Below, one piece after another: positions 35,918 to 47,300 of a stretch of 64,000 nucleotides of DNA. Positions within the stretch are counted from its first letter, which is position 1. Each line of letters starts with the position of its first letter. The notes under the pieces are model-generated. The model saw only the letters and a program-made list of their open reading frames with translations, ran no database searches and had not been told where the DNA came from. The DNA is from Pristionchus mayeri (Eukaryota > Nematoda > Chromadorea > Rhabditida > Neodiplogasteridae): the NCBI GenBank assembly GCA_036245805.1, contig BTRK01000004.1:1488001-1552000 (forward strand), given 5' to 3'. Made by a program: the position numbers and the translations under genes.

Positions 35918-35996
35918 CCTCCTCCTCCACCTCCTCCCCCTCCTCCCCCTCCTCCCCCTCCTCCCCTCCTCCCCCTCCTCCCCCTCCTCCCCCTGA
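35918..35996. repeat. Pyrimidine tandem repeat (CTCCTCCCC)n
   Basis: About eight degenerate units of CTCCTCCCC precede the acceptor of the first coding exon of the MSP-domain gene. Confidence 0.85.
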
Positions 35997-36030
35997 TACC
36001 GTACCCCTCCTAATGCCCGGTTCTTACAGT

Positions 36031-36993
36031 ATGCCTCTCGCCGCCGAGCCCGCCGCAGGCACCGTCCCCGCTGCCGGAGGAGCCTTCACCACCACCCTCA
36101 CCAACTCTGAGGCCGCCAAGGTCGTCTTCAAGGTACGGTACTCCCCCTCACCTATGCTCACCCTCCTCCCTCCGCCATCCTCCTCTTCCCTTCTATTTTT
36201 TCGCTCCTCACCCTCCCCTTTCCCTGCCCTCATCCTTCTCTATCAATCCCCTCCCACCCCCTCTTCCCACACCTTCTTTCTCTCTCTCTTGCCCCTCACT
36301 GCATGAGCCCCCTTCTCCTTGCCGTACACTGACCCTACAGTAACCCGATTTATTTCAGGTCAAGTCGTCGAACAACACCGAGTATCGCCTCAAGCCCGTC
36401 TTCGGCTTCATCGAGCCTGGAGCGACCGCGCAAGTGGAGATCACCCGTCTGGTGAGTTACCGTACTCCGACCCTATCCCCTCATCCTGGTTCCCCAAGCA
36501 TGTTGTACCTCTGCACCACTGTTTCTCTAACTCAGGACTCTTGTACCACTTGGTTCCTGTGGTACTTGGTTCCTTGGTCTTTGATACAATACTTCATCCT
36601 ACCGTACCCCCTAACCTACCGTATCCTAACTTCATCCGATTTCAGGCCGGACCCCCCAAGGAGGATAAGCTCGTCATTCAGTTCGCGCCCGCCCCCGAGG
36701 GAGCCGCCGACGCCCAGAAGGCCTTCACGGTACGTTGGGGGGAAGTACGGTAGGGAGAGGGTACTGTTGGGTTACGCGGTAGAAGGGGTACATTAGGATG
36801 CTTTTCTCAACGATCTCTAGTTTCCAGGGTACTTCCTGACTATTGCTACTATCGCATGGTCTAGTGTGATACTTTGGCATTAGCTTACAACTCTATGAAT
36901 ATACTGTACCGTTACCGTAGCCTAAGATGATCGGATCGATTGCAGGGTCTGACTCCCGCCGGTGACGTCATCGTGCCCATCAAGGCCGAGTAG
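36031..36993 (+). CDS. Sperm-specific MSP-domain protein (SSP-like)
   Basis: Four exons, 36031-36132, 36359-36451, 36646-36729 and 36946-36993, sum to 327 nt and give 108 aa. The protein is one immunoglobulin-like MSP domain. It has AGTVPAAGGAF near the N-terminus, then VKSSNNTEYRLKPVFGFI, EPGATAQVEITRL, AGPPKEDKLVIQFAPAP, and ends VIVPIKAE. The size and the shortened C-terminus match the small single-domain SSP proteins of nematode sperm and not the 127-aa MSP. A TTCTTACAG acceptor lies one base before the ATG, fitting cis- or trans-splicing there. Introns repeat the motif TACCGTA. A role in the sperm cytoskeleton is known for MSP; for the SSP branch it is inference. Confidence 0.93.
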
Positions 36994-37880
36994 AAGCAGC
37001 GCCTCTCCCTCTTATCCCCTCCAATTCCCCTCGGATAAAGGATCCCCTGAGATAAATATCGACTTGATATGGGAGATGGGACATGGTTGGGGTAGTGGGA
37101 GGTGGTTTCCCTTGACATTAGTGTCTCCACTCCTCGTCAAATTCTATATCTTCGGTGTTATTCTACTAGTCAGGGATGCTTGCTTACTGTACTTCGATGG
37201 ATATTGTTTGTGTATACTCTTCCTGATGGCATGGCCAATCTTCGGTTTGTTTGTCATATCCTCATTGGCTCCAATTTTTGCTCGCTTTATCCTGTCGTTT
37301 ATCCTTTATCTTCTGTTTTTTTGGAATTGCTTTTTAGAATCAGGCAAAGACTCATGCACACTTGTATTTACGAATTTCTGGTAATTTTTGAGGTCGAGAA
37401 TCGTCAGCTTTTTCGGACTTTGCGGCATCGAGAACTTTCCTAACTGTAGTGTGCGGTATCCGGGAAATAGCCTCCTCAATTTAAGTACTCTTTAGATACA
37501 ATTTGTTAGAGAATTTGCCGAGTACCATTGGGAAAAAATGATTAACCGGAATCAGACGAGGGCTAAAACGCTACCTTACATTGAATTAACAAACGCACGA
37601 GTAAGGAAGCGCAGACAGGATTACTACTAGGCAAGATTCAATGCTCATCATTTTTTTTCCGATCAAGAGACCGCAAGCCACGAGAAAATAGATTGTTTGA
37701 TCTACCAAAACGCCTGAGAGTCTGTCTGTCTGCCTTTCTCTATCCTCTCTTTTCCTATCTCCAACTTGTTCTATAACGCATCGTGACCAGTCATCACCCA
37801 TTAATTCCCTCGAGCACAAAAAAAGTCACGAGACTTAACTTGCGATGGAATAACAGTCAATCATTGTGATCTCACGCATT
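36994..37880. other. Intergenic, nothing recognised
   Basis: The 3' flank of the MSP-domain gene and the upstream region of chemoreceptor E. Open frames here (for example 36962-37384) overlap the MSP-domain 3' end and have no splice or family support. Confidence 0.5.
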
Positions 37881-39652
37881 ATGCTGGAATCAACTGATTC
37901 TCACAAGGTTAGTTTACAGTGAGAGCAGATATCCTAATAATTGGCAATTCTCCTACATAGATTCCTTTTGGAATTCCTGTTCGTTCAAGGTCATTCTTCG
38001 ATTGATCGCTGTGCTGTCGCTTCTTTGCAATACGTTGTTCATCTTTTTCGTGATTCACAGAAAAGGCAAAATCGCTCCTATCGGCTGCTGTTGGTGGCAT
38101 TCGCCTGTGGTGACATCACCATATCAATTGCGCATGTCTTCGCAATTCCGGTCTGCCAATAAAAGAAACTTTCTAAAATCTCACATCTTTTGAGGTGATT
38201 TACCAAGTCGAATACGGCGTTATAATGTTCACAATGGCCGGACTGCATTCCACTTACCCACTTGGCTTCTACATTAATGCGGGCTACGTCGCGCTTTTCT
38301 TTCGCTTTTCTACGCTTTTCTATGCGCATTCTGCTCGCCTTTCACTTCATCTATCGGTATCTGGTTCTAGTAAGGTGAGCAACCTAGGCATCAACGAATT
38401 CGAATTTTGAAGCAATATCCACTGTATATTTGTTTTATTCCAATCCTTCTTCCTTACAGTCCCGATAGACTGAATAGAGCGCGAGCTCTCGGGCTCCAGG
38501 CGATTTCGATTAACATTATATTCAGTTCAGCAATGTTCTTCGTTTGCTACCTTATGAAGTACTATTTAAATCGATATTTATTAATTTTGAAAATCTGAAG
38601 GGACACCGACGAATTCATCGACTCCGTGATGCTCCGTACATTTCGCACAAACATGAACACTTTTCCGCGACCGAATGTGCTATGCTTGAACTACTTTGTG
38701 AGTCAAGGATATATCCACTAAAGTTAGATTTAGCTGTTGTAGAGCGTATACAATGAATAGGTAGTTGCATTGTTTTTCTCACTCTTCAATCCACTTTTTG
38801 CCTAGAACTCCGATGGCGACGTGAATTGGGGCATGTTCGTGGTGCTTCTCGTCGCTTTCTCGTGCGTGGGGACGGCCTTCGGCGTGAGTGCTTGGTGCGC
38901 CCACCGCATTCTACACTGCATGTCAACGTGCGCGCTGTCGATAGAGGCGAGAAGGCAGCAGGTGCACTTGCTGAGGGCCCTCGTAGTACAGGTAGGGAAT
39001 TTTTGTCAATACACCCTGAACTATGCATTAGAGTTCGATAAACGGCCCTTCGTCTCTTCATTTCCCACACTCTCTCGACCGGTCGAGTGGCGAGAGAGTG
39101 TGGGAAATGAAGAGACGAAGGCGCGTTTATCGAACTCTACTGTGCATACTGACTGTTTTTTCTCACTTTTCACCCTGCTTGATATAAGGAAACCGAAATA
39201 AACAAATCGTTAGTAAATTGAATTTACTAAATTCAGTTCATGATTCCCGTCCTCTTCTACGCCATTCCTCTCGCTTTCCTGGTCTTCCTCCCGTTCACTG
39301 GCTTTCAATTCGGCGAAACGGGCAATTTGCTGGTGATGTCCGTCTCGTTCTTCTCGGTCATTGATCCAATCATGGTTATCTTCATGATCCCGAGGTCAGT
39401 TGATCAGCGATCGTTAGAATTTCGAGTAAACGGCTGTTCGTTTTTCAAAATCTCTATCTCTCGCCTCCGCCCTAGATAGTGTGAGAATTGAAGAGACGAG
39501 CACTCCATTGTGTTCTGAAAAAAATTACTAATTGCAGATTCGGGCTCATGATTGTCGAATTCCACATCCGATTGAATGGGAAGATACTGAAAGCGCTGAT
39601 TGTTGTCCCATCACACACAATACAAATCAATACACAGTCCGTTTCAACTTGA
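37881..39652 (+). pseudogene. Chemoreceptor E, Str-type 7TM GPCR (probably damaged)
   Basis: The start ATG at 37881 (MLESTDSHK) is followed by TM1 (VLSLLCNTLFIFFVIHRKG), then TM2 YRLLLVAFACGDITISIAH in a different frame (break near 38075). Next comes an exon around 38195-38375 ending FHFIYRYLVLVR, the Str signature after TM3, again in another frame owing to duplicated CTTTTCTACG units. Later exons are in good order: a luminal segment 38600-38700, TM5 38807-38990 with the RRQQVHLLRALVVQ loop, 39237-39393 with TM6-7 (FMIPVLFYAIP, FFSVIDPIMVIFMIPR), and the last exon 39538-39652. Two frame breaks in the 5' half argue for a pseudogene, but the 3' half is clean. Confidence 0.75.
39031..39137. repeat. 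GAGTTCGATAAA hairpin MITE inside chemoreceptor E
   Basis: A 107-bp near-perfect hairpin (ends GAGTTCGATAAACG and complement) with the central CGACCGGTCG, flanked by TA (39029-39030, 39138-39139). It lies in an intron of chemoreceptor E. Confidence 0.9.
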
Positions 39653-40758
39653 AAAAAAGTCTTACTTCAAGACACTCATAATAGTGCATGCACGCCATTC
39701 GTCTGAACCTCAACCCAACTGAATAAGCTGTACCCATTAGGCGTCCTCCTGGGAATCATAGTTCGACTGTACCCAGTTTGGTTATCGGTTGTACCCAAAT
39801 TTGAGCCCAATTGGGAAAAATATCAGATTATTTGTGTTCTCTGTCGATTCTGTGGATTATTCATTATTCGTTAATTATATAAACGTGATACATAATACAA
39901 GGCGAAAGACTTCATCGCCATCGACGGCGCACCATCATCAATAATGACCCTCCTTCCCCTCTTATTGACCCCCACTCTATGTTTTTATTTTATATGAGAT
40001 TCTAGGATATCAAACGGCTATTTTTTCTTAATAGAGGTACTAGGATATCGAGCGGTTATTGGCTAAGCACTGGCCCTATGTGCACGTTCCCTGGGAGCGC
40101 CAAACCAACGTTTTCCATCGTTTTCGCATCTTAATTATTGTGCGCTGGCCTATTTAGTGGAAAAAAAACAAAACGGTAAAGGGATATATCGAAAGATAAT
40201 TGAAAGAGCTTTCGAATTATTTTCGAGCGAGTGATTTGGTTTTGAATGAAGCGTGTGATCCGTAAAATTCGCTTTTGTTGCGAAATTAAAAAAATGGGCG
40301 GTACTTGCGGGGTCTAGACATGTGCCAATTCTCTCACTGCCTAATTATCAAACGCATTCTCACATCATAACCGTTTCGCACTAAAATAATATGGAGTATG
40401 CCACAGGAACGCCCTTGGTATGACAGGGAGCGATAAAGCGTTGGATATGCAGATAGCGGAATCTCTCCCACTTTGTATGTCTGCGTCATCATTCACTTTT
40501 GGGAGATGGAAAGGAGAAGGGGGGAGGGAGGGGGGGAGGGAGGAGAAATCTCGCTGAGCTGCTTCAACAGAAAGGGAGAGGGGGAGGGAAAGGGAGAGGG
40601 ATAGGAAGGGGGGGAGAGACTGCCCTCCCTCTCGGCTGCGTACTTCCTAAGGGCAGGTTATCACCAACACCGCGGCTTATCCGTCCCTGCCATCACATAG
40701 CTTCCCTTGCCCCCCCCCCCTCTCGACACCTCTTCTTCCTATCTCTGCTGATCGAAGA
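39653..40758. other. Intergenic with a purine tract
   Basis: No gene was found. The phrase CTGTACCCA recurs several times at 39728-39800. A GGA/GGG-rich purine tract occupies 40495-40620, directly upstream of the Warthog gene, whose start at 40759 follows a C-run and TC-rich sequence. Confidence 0.5.
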
Positions 40759-43700
40759 ATGCTAACTCTCCTCACCTCGTCCCTACTGGTGACGCTCACC
40801 ACGGCCTCCTTCTGTGGTGACTCCACCATTCCCTACTCCATCGAGGTACCTGCCACTCTTTATCGATCTTTCTTGCTACCGTAATCAAGAAGGCTACCGT
40901 AACCCAAAGTTTCGCAGATTCTCCCTGATGGACAGCCAGTCCTCGGTTGTGCGCGTCCAACGCGTTTTGGATGGGCGGTTAATGGCAAGCCGGCCACCGT
41001 CGCCCCTAGCGCCTTCTACAGAATTAACGAGTCAGCAGTTCCCTTGCCAAATATTTGCCTAATTCTGAGATTGTTTACTTTGAAAGTGTCTTATTCTAGC
41101 TACGTTACTTGTATCTCATGCTTATCCATCTTGCATCGCAGCCACTATGACGGCTTCATGCGTGCTGGACTTGTTGCGATGCCCCCGTTCGGCGCCGACG
41201 ACGCCCGTTTTTTCCACCATCAAACGGCGGTGAGAATGCGAGTTCGAGCATGATGTCACGACCTCTTCATTTTTCTCGATTTTCTCATACTTCTATGCTG
41301 ATACGTTGATGATTCTAGTGACAAGTTCTTCTGATTTCTGTCTTTCTTCATCTCGCATGCTCTCTCTCTCACCGGTCAAACAGCCGAGCGCAATTTCTTG
41401 CGATATCTCACAAAGCAGCGCGATTGCCTAGCGAGCTTTTCCCCAGAGAAAGATCTGATGATAGATGTGCGAGCACTCGGCGACCTCAGTCAGCTGTCCA
41501 GCCATCAACCAGTGGGTCGGAGGAATCGCGCCCCTCCTCAACGTCACCTCCGCCCAGTACGATACCTTACCGTTCCCTGCGACTACCGTAACCAAAGGCT
41601 ACCGTAACTTTCCAATCACTGCAGGACAATGTTGCAATGCTGCGTCTTCGCCGGGCTGCTGCAGTCCGAAGACAGAGGAATCGCGAAGCTGCACGGCGGA
41701 GAGACGGTCATAGGAGGAGAGGTATGGTGACGAGGAGGGTTGGGTAGATGCAGGATATGCGAGGTGAAAGAAGGAGGGGAGCGTTTGTAAGGCAGTTGCT
41801 AGCATCCTCGGCGAGGTTGAAGGTTTCTACTATTGATTTTTAGGAAAAACGCCAAGTCTCAGAATTCCATGAAAAAATTCTCAAGAAGTGTTTGACAAAA
41901 TGTTTTCAAATGACTTTGGCACCTCTCACTGCACATGCTCTATGATTGCAAGAAAATACCGCAGTTTGAGATCGAAACACGTTTAAATTGATATTTTTTT
42001 GCAACTCATGCATTGCCTCACTCCAGGTGTTCTCGTCTGGTCGCCAGATCGCTTTCGATTACATCGCCAACATCGCCAAGACCGTGTGCGCTGACGGATT
42101 GTGAGTTTGACCCATCGGAACTGCCGTAATTACGAATCTCTCTGCAGTCTGCAATACGATGTAGCCATTCGACGCATGCCCTGCTCGGATTTCGGAGGTT
42201 GGGATCTCTTTTATGTGGCTTGTTACTCCAAAGTCTAACCAAATGCATGTAATGTAGATAAGATATGTGCTTCGTTGTGCTTACAAGGCCAAAGTCTCGG
42301 TAGCTTAGTCTCATCAGCGCCCTCGCAATGCGGCTCTTTGCTCGTATCAATTGAGTTCATCCTGAGAAAGTGAAAATAAGAGGAAGAGATGAGGGAAGAA
42401 AGGGAGAGTTCTCTCTCTAATTAGCCACTTTCTTCGCAGTTTCGACCAAGATCGAAAAGGCCGCGGGAACCGCGGCTGCTCAGGCGTTCCAGGTACACGA
42501 GCACTCTGATCTACTCTAGCCCTGACCCTATCGTAACCCTATGGGAACCGTAATGCATATGGCTACTGAAATTATTCGACTACAGTAACTGCATACTGTA
42601 ACCCCATCCAGCTACCGTAATCAGTCGGTTTCTGTATTCTCCAGGCGCCGAATCTCCCGGTGGACCAGCCACTGCCTCTACCTCCTGCTAACCAGGGACC
42701 ACTCCTCGAAGAGGTGAGCAATAAGTCGGATGGCCATTTCAGCCTTACGCGAACAGGGTTGGTGAAACAGCCCGTTGCAAAGATTGCCCTCTTTCTATGC
42801 TCTTCCGATACCGTCCGAAACGAGGAAAGTCTTATAAGAAATGAATAGCAATACCTGAATCGTAATTCATGGTTCGATGTCCGAGAGGTGTTGTCTTTTC
42901 ACTTATCTGATCTCTTAGTGAGCCATTCTTTCAGATTGTCCAAGAGGAGGGAGTCCAGCTCCCGGCCGGCACTCAGGCAAGCCAATTTCGTATATTTTGA
43001 ATAGAATGCGCTTCTCGGTGTTGCTTAATCTGTGTATTTCCTCGCAAACTAAGTGTCCTTGGAGCAGTCTAAACAATGTGCTGGAAGCACTGGAAGTAAC
43101 AAATATATATTCAGTTCCAACCCGCTCTGCAGCCTCCTCCGATCCAGGTACGTGGTGCCCACTCCAAAACTTGAGGGAATGCTCGCCTCAATTTTCTTTC
43201 TGGAATTATTTCAAATTGACGAGCCTCGAACGAATTCAGTCAGAAATCGGCGGAAAATATGACACGAAAGCCCACTTCAGCCCCAATTCGCGCCTCAGCC
43301 TCAGATCGTTGCCCAGCCTCAGCAGCAATTCGTGAGTATTTTCTATTGTTGGCCCGCGTTGACGACCAGTAACAAATATGGCTCGTTATAAGTTAGATAT
43401 TTGAGAACACAGAGGAAGAACCCCATTATATAATTTCCCTTTTGGAGGGCTATAGGTCGGATGAGAAGTATCGGATCGGTGCATCGATGAGTTGGCACAA
43501 TATTTTGAGATATGGATACTTTGTCAAGATTTTTGCAAAGGCTTTTTTGGCATTTCCATTGTCCAGATTTTGACAAAATGTCAATTTCCAAGAAAAATAT
43601 TGCTATCTCATCAGAACACCATCGGATTATGCCGCCTTTTATGTATCAAAAGGCGGCATGACGCAAGGTATTTCATCCGACCTATTCCTCTCGAGTGGTT

Positions 43701-45667
43701 CTTGAATGGACTGTTCATCCAGTCTACGCCAGAGTTCAAATTTCGTCCTTGCAGTATCCCGTCTCGTTCTACAACGGGGGCAACCAGCTGTGCTTCGCGG
43801 GTGACCTGACCGTGCGACTAATGGGCGGAGAGATCAAGCGCATGGACGAGCTCAAGAAGCAGGTCAAAATATATCGTGATATGGTCCCACTAAGTTCTTT
43901 CGTGCACATCAAATACGTTAGAACCTATGAGAAGATGTATGAAAAAGCACAGGTCGATAACGTGATATATATTTTTCCATTTCCGTCACAGCCATAATGT
44001 GGTTTACTGCAGGATTGGGTGATGGCCGTGACGAAGAACGCTCTCGAGTACGTGCCCGTCGAGTTCTGGCTGCATCGTGTGCCATCTCAGGTGGGTCAAG
44101 CTAGCCCAAGTTAAAGTCAACCTATCAACATCCCAACCTCATCATGTATGCATACTTGTGTCGTAAGCTTAAAAATGCCAAGCAAAGATCTACAAGAAAT
44201 TATGCAAATTGCTGCAGGTGGCCGAGTTCAACGTGTTTGAGACCGAGAACGGAAAGACGCTCAAGCTTACCGATAAGCACTACATCTTCAAGGTAGACTG
44301 GTTGAAATTCGTCAACACGAGTGCGATTGAGGAACTCAAACACTTGAAATTTCACTCAGAAAACTTAACTCTAAAAACGCTACCAAAACGCTGACTTTCA
44401 CAGTCCTACAGGCGCAGCGCCTGATTCTTGGACCATGAATAAATATGTTGTGATGTAATCGGGACAAACACCACTTCACCTCAGTCCTGTTGTTATCACG
44501 CCGAAACACTCCAGATCGAAATTGACACAGCCCTAGCCGTGTTACTTTTGCCTTACATCAGGGCGACTGCTCTCACCTCGGCGCCGGACCCGTCCCCCTG
44601 CTTCCATGCCTAAATACGCAGTGTTCGCTGATGAACTGCGTGAGGGAGATTGTCTGTTCACCCTCGGAGACAATGAATATGACATGTACGAGGTGAGTGG
44701 ACTGTTCCACCGATTTTCCTGGCCTGTTAATACCTACCAATCCACCCAACACAATCATTTTCAATTTGAGACCGCTTGTCTAATTGCGTGGAAAAAATTA
44801 AGGAGAAGAGGACATATTTGAATTCACTCAATTACTAGTCGAGATACGGAATTGTGGAAATTCAAAAATGCCCTCTTCGCCTTGACTTTTCCCAAGCCAC
44901 AATAATCGAGGCGTACCAACGGACTAATCTCTTTCCGTAAAAGCCTCTAGTTCTGATTGCATTGCAGGTGCGCATCACTCGCGCTACCAAAGAGATTCAA
45001 ACAGGAATTTACGCGCCGATGACGACGTCCGGCACTATAATAGTGAGTCAACAGTGGGCATGACAAAAACATAAACAGTCTCGGCTTGTATAATCTGTCA
45101 GAATGTTGCTAGAAAAGTTCACGAACATACTTTTTCATGTTCACATTTATGTTTATACACAACGACCCCTCAATCTGCAATTGTAGGTTAACGACGTGCA
45201 CGCATCGTGCCACAACATCAAGGAGGATACGGTGATGGGACACTCGTACCATTGGGTAAGCTAGTGATAAACACACCAGGATTACGAGGAAACGGATGAC
45301 CGAAAAGGAAGTCGGAAACGGGTTTTCATTCATAAAATCCAGAAAAGAAAATCCAAAAATTTTTCCAATCGGAATATTTTTGTCCGCTCAACTCTGATAA
45401 ACAACTCTCCTTTATCCCCTCAAACTCCAAAAAGTGCAACAGATAATGAGCGTTCTCGCCCAAATATCCTTTTAGGTGATCAAGCACGTGTATTCGCTGT
45501 TCAGCAACATATTCAACACCGCCACCGATGACATAGTTGAGGTACAAATTATTTTATACAATTCAAATTTTTCAATACAATTCTCCTTATTGCAGACACC
45601 CGCGGGTCTCTCGACTCTGCTCGAAATTTCCGATCTAGTCATGCCTAAGAATAACGTGGAGTTGTAA
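40759..45667 (+). CDS. Warthog-type hedgehog-related protein with C-terminal Hint (Hog) domain
   Basis: Secreted, autoprocessing hedgehog-related protein. Twenty exons fit: 40759-40845, 40918-41030, 41142-41229, 41465-41556, 41625-41721, 42027-42100, 42148-42197, 42440-42492, 42645-42713, 42935-42976, 43115-43147, 43281-43331, 43755-43862, 44013-44090, 44218-44292, 44562-44692, 44968-45042, 45187-45255, 45476-45541, 45596-45667. A signal peptide is followed by the Wart domain (VLGCARPTRFGW, QCCVFAGLLQSEDRGIA, VIGGEVFSSGRQ, IRRMPC). A Pro/Gln-rich linker (exons 8-12) follows, then the Hint domain from QLCFAGDLTV through LTDKHYIF (the TxxH motif), GIYAPMTTSGTI and VNDVHASC. The exon sum is 1523 nt, one base short of a whole frame. 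All phases agree except exon 16, where the frame changes near 44600, upstream of the FADELREGDCLFTLGDNEYD segment. A sequencing error, an unusual splice or a recent lesion are possible. The intron after 42976 begins with GC. Confidence 0.9.
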
Positions 45668-45737
45668 TCAAAAACAATACTTGAAATCGTGCAATTACTA
45701 CCCCGAAATATTCGCCAGTTGTCATGCATAGCTATTA

Positions 45738-45844
45738 GAGTTCGATAAGAGAGCCATCGTTTCTTAATTTCCACTATTCTCTCATAGTTCGACCGGTCTA
45801 GAGAGGGTGTGAAATAAAGAAATGAATGCTCATTTATCGAACTT
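45738..45844. repeat. GAGTTCGATAAA hairpin MITE
   Basis: A 107-bp hairpin with ends GAGTTCGATAAGAG and TTTATCGAACTT, flanked by TA (45736-45737 and 45845-45846). It lies 70 bp downstream of the Warthog stop codon. Confidence 0.85.
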
Positions 45845-47300
45845 TATTAGCTAAAAACCGTAATAATGATGAAACATTCATTGCAATGATACAAATATTA
45901 GTGCACTTATGTCTACGTTGAGCAATATGAGCCGGAGCACGACAAATGATTCACGCACCAGAAAACGGTATGAACCTTCGGAAGGTCAAAAACAAAGCAT
46001 TTCAAACAGTTTTAAAAAACCGAAATGGTTATCCTAAGTGCTGACTGGTACCACGAGCTCATAAGACACGATTATTCAAACTGATCACTACCTAGCAGCA
46101 TCGATTGTTCCACTTTTAGAGGAAGAAAGAGGCTCAAATCCTTGAGGGAAGAAGTGTCGTTCATAGTCGATAGATTCGATTTACTGTAAAGAAGGAAGCA
46201 AGAGCCGGTTCAGCAGCTTACCAATAAACATCAAATTAATAACCATCACCTGGAAATCTCGTTTGCGGAGAACGGCTGAACACTCAGCATCTCTCGAGAT
46301 TCCATTGATCATAGGTCGGATGAACATTAAAGGAGGAGTAAATTCAAAATTCAACTTTTTAAGATATTACATGCACGGCCTAGAGCTCCACAACGATAGC
46401 TCAGGGAAGGGGGCGAGATAGAACGGGACTTGAAGAGAGTGCGTCCCTAGGTGAAACATATTCCAACCGGGCGCGCGTTTGCATTTCCTCCTCCTTTAAT
46501 AGAGCTGACTACTTGCGGTTCTAGGGGAAAAAATATAAAATATAACATTGTCATTTGAGAAAACGTAACTTCTCAATATCAACGCGATTGATCAGTGATC
46601 TGCCGGGAATATACGAACTACATGTCTCCTGACCGGCGAAACGTGTCGATTTAACCGCCCATCAAACACAGAGAATTACGAATCTCGTTTTCCTCGGGTG
46701 TGAACACTGAAAAACCGAAGCATAATTGTAAATGGTATGCTGAAGAGTTTTAAAATTGTACTGTGTATCTACCGTGCCCTTCAAATGACCATATAATGTG
46801 CATAAAAAGGTATAAACCATAAAAAAGGGGTGTTCGTAAGCTTACACGATCTTAGGCAACACTGCAACGAATAACGGGAATTTCATTTCCTCGCTCCTGA
46901 CTTCGGGTACATTGGTACACGCGAGGGCGACAAGATCTGATAACGGTGACCATCGCAATCACGTTTGACCCGTTTCTGACCCGAATCCCGTCGAGCGGGT
47001 CAAAGGTCGACCCGTTGATCCGTTTTTACCACCTTAGTGCACGCTGTTGGTGTCTGATACTTTGCTATTCACAGCGAAGATACGATATGCAAGATGCTCG
47101 TTAGTGTTTGATCATTAGTAGACGACTGCGATTTCGATTTCAATATGAATCCCCAGAGAGCGCGCTTCAAATAGCTATCATCATGAATGCATCTTATATT
47201 ATCCACATTTACCGCAAAAACTTTCAATATTTGGAGATACAACTCACATTTCAATTGTTGTACAACCAACATTTACTTTCGACGAGATCAATTGGTGGAC
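45845..47300. other. Intergenic region containing one copy of a direct repeat
   Basis: No gene was found. It contains the repeat copy listed at 46235-46710 and otherwise unremarkable sequence. Confidence 0.5.
46235..46710 (+). repeat. Dispersed direct repeat, copy 1
   Basis: Segments such as CACCTGGAAATCTCGTTTGC, GATCAGTGATCTGCCGGGAA and CAAACACAGA recur in the same order and orientation at 50210-50520, with scattered differences. The two copies bracket the Srt-type receptor gene. Confidence 0.7.

Noticed and set aside
35902..36306. Proline/serine-rich 134-codon frame
   Set aside because: It is produced by the pyrimidine tandem repeat and runs through a real exon in the wrong frame.
36962..37384. 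140-codon open frame after the MSP-domain gene
   Set aside because: It overlaps the last MSP-domain exon in another frame and then runs through AT-rich intergenic sequence with chance hydrophobic stretches.
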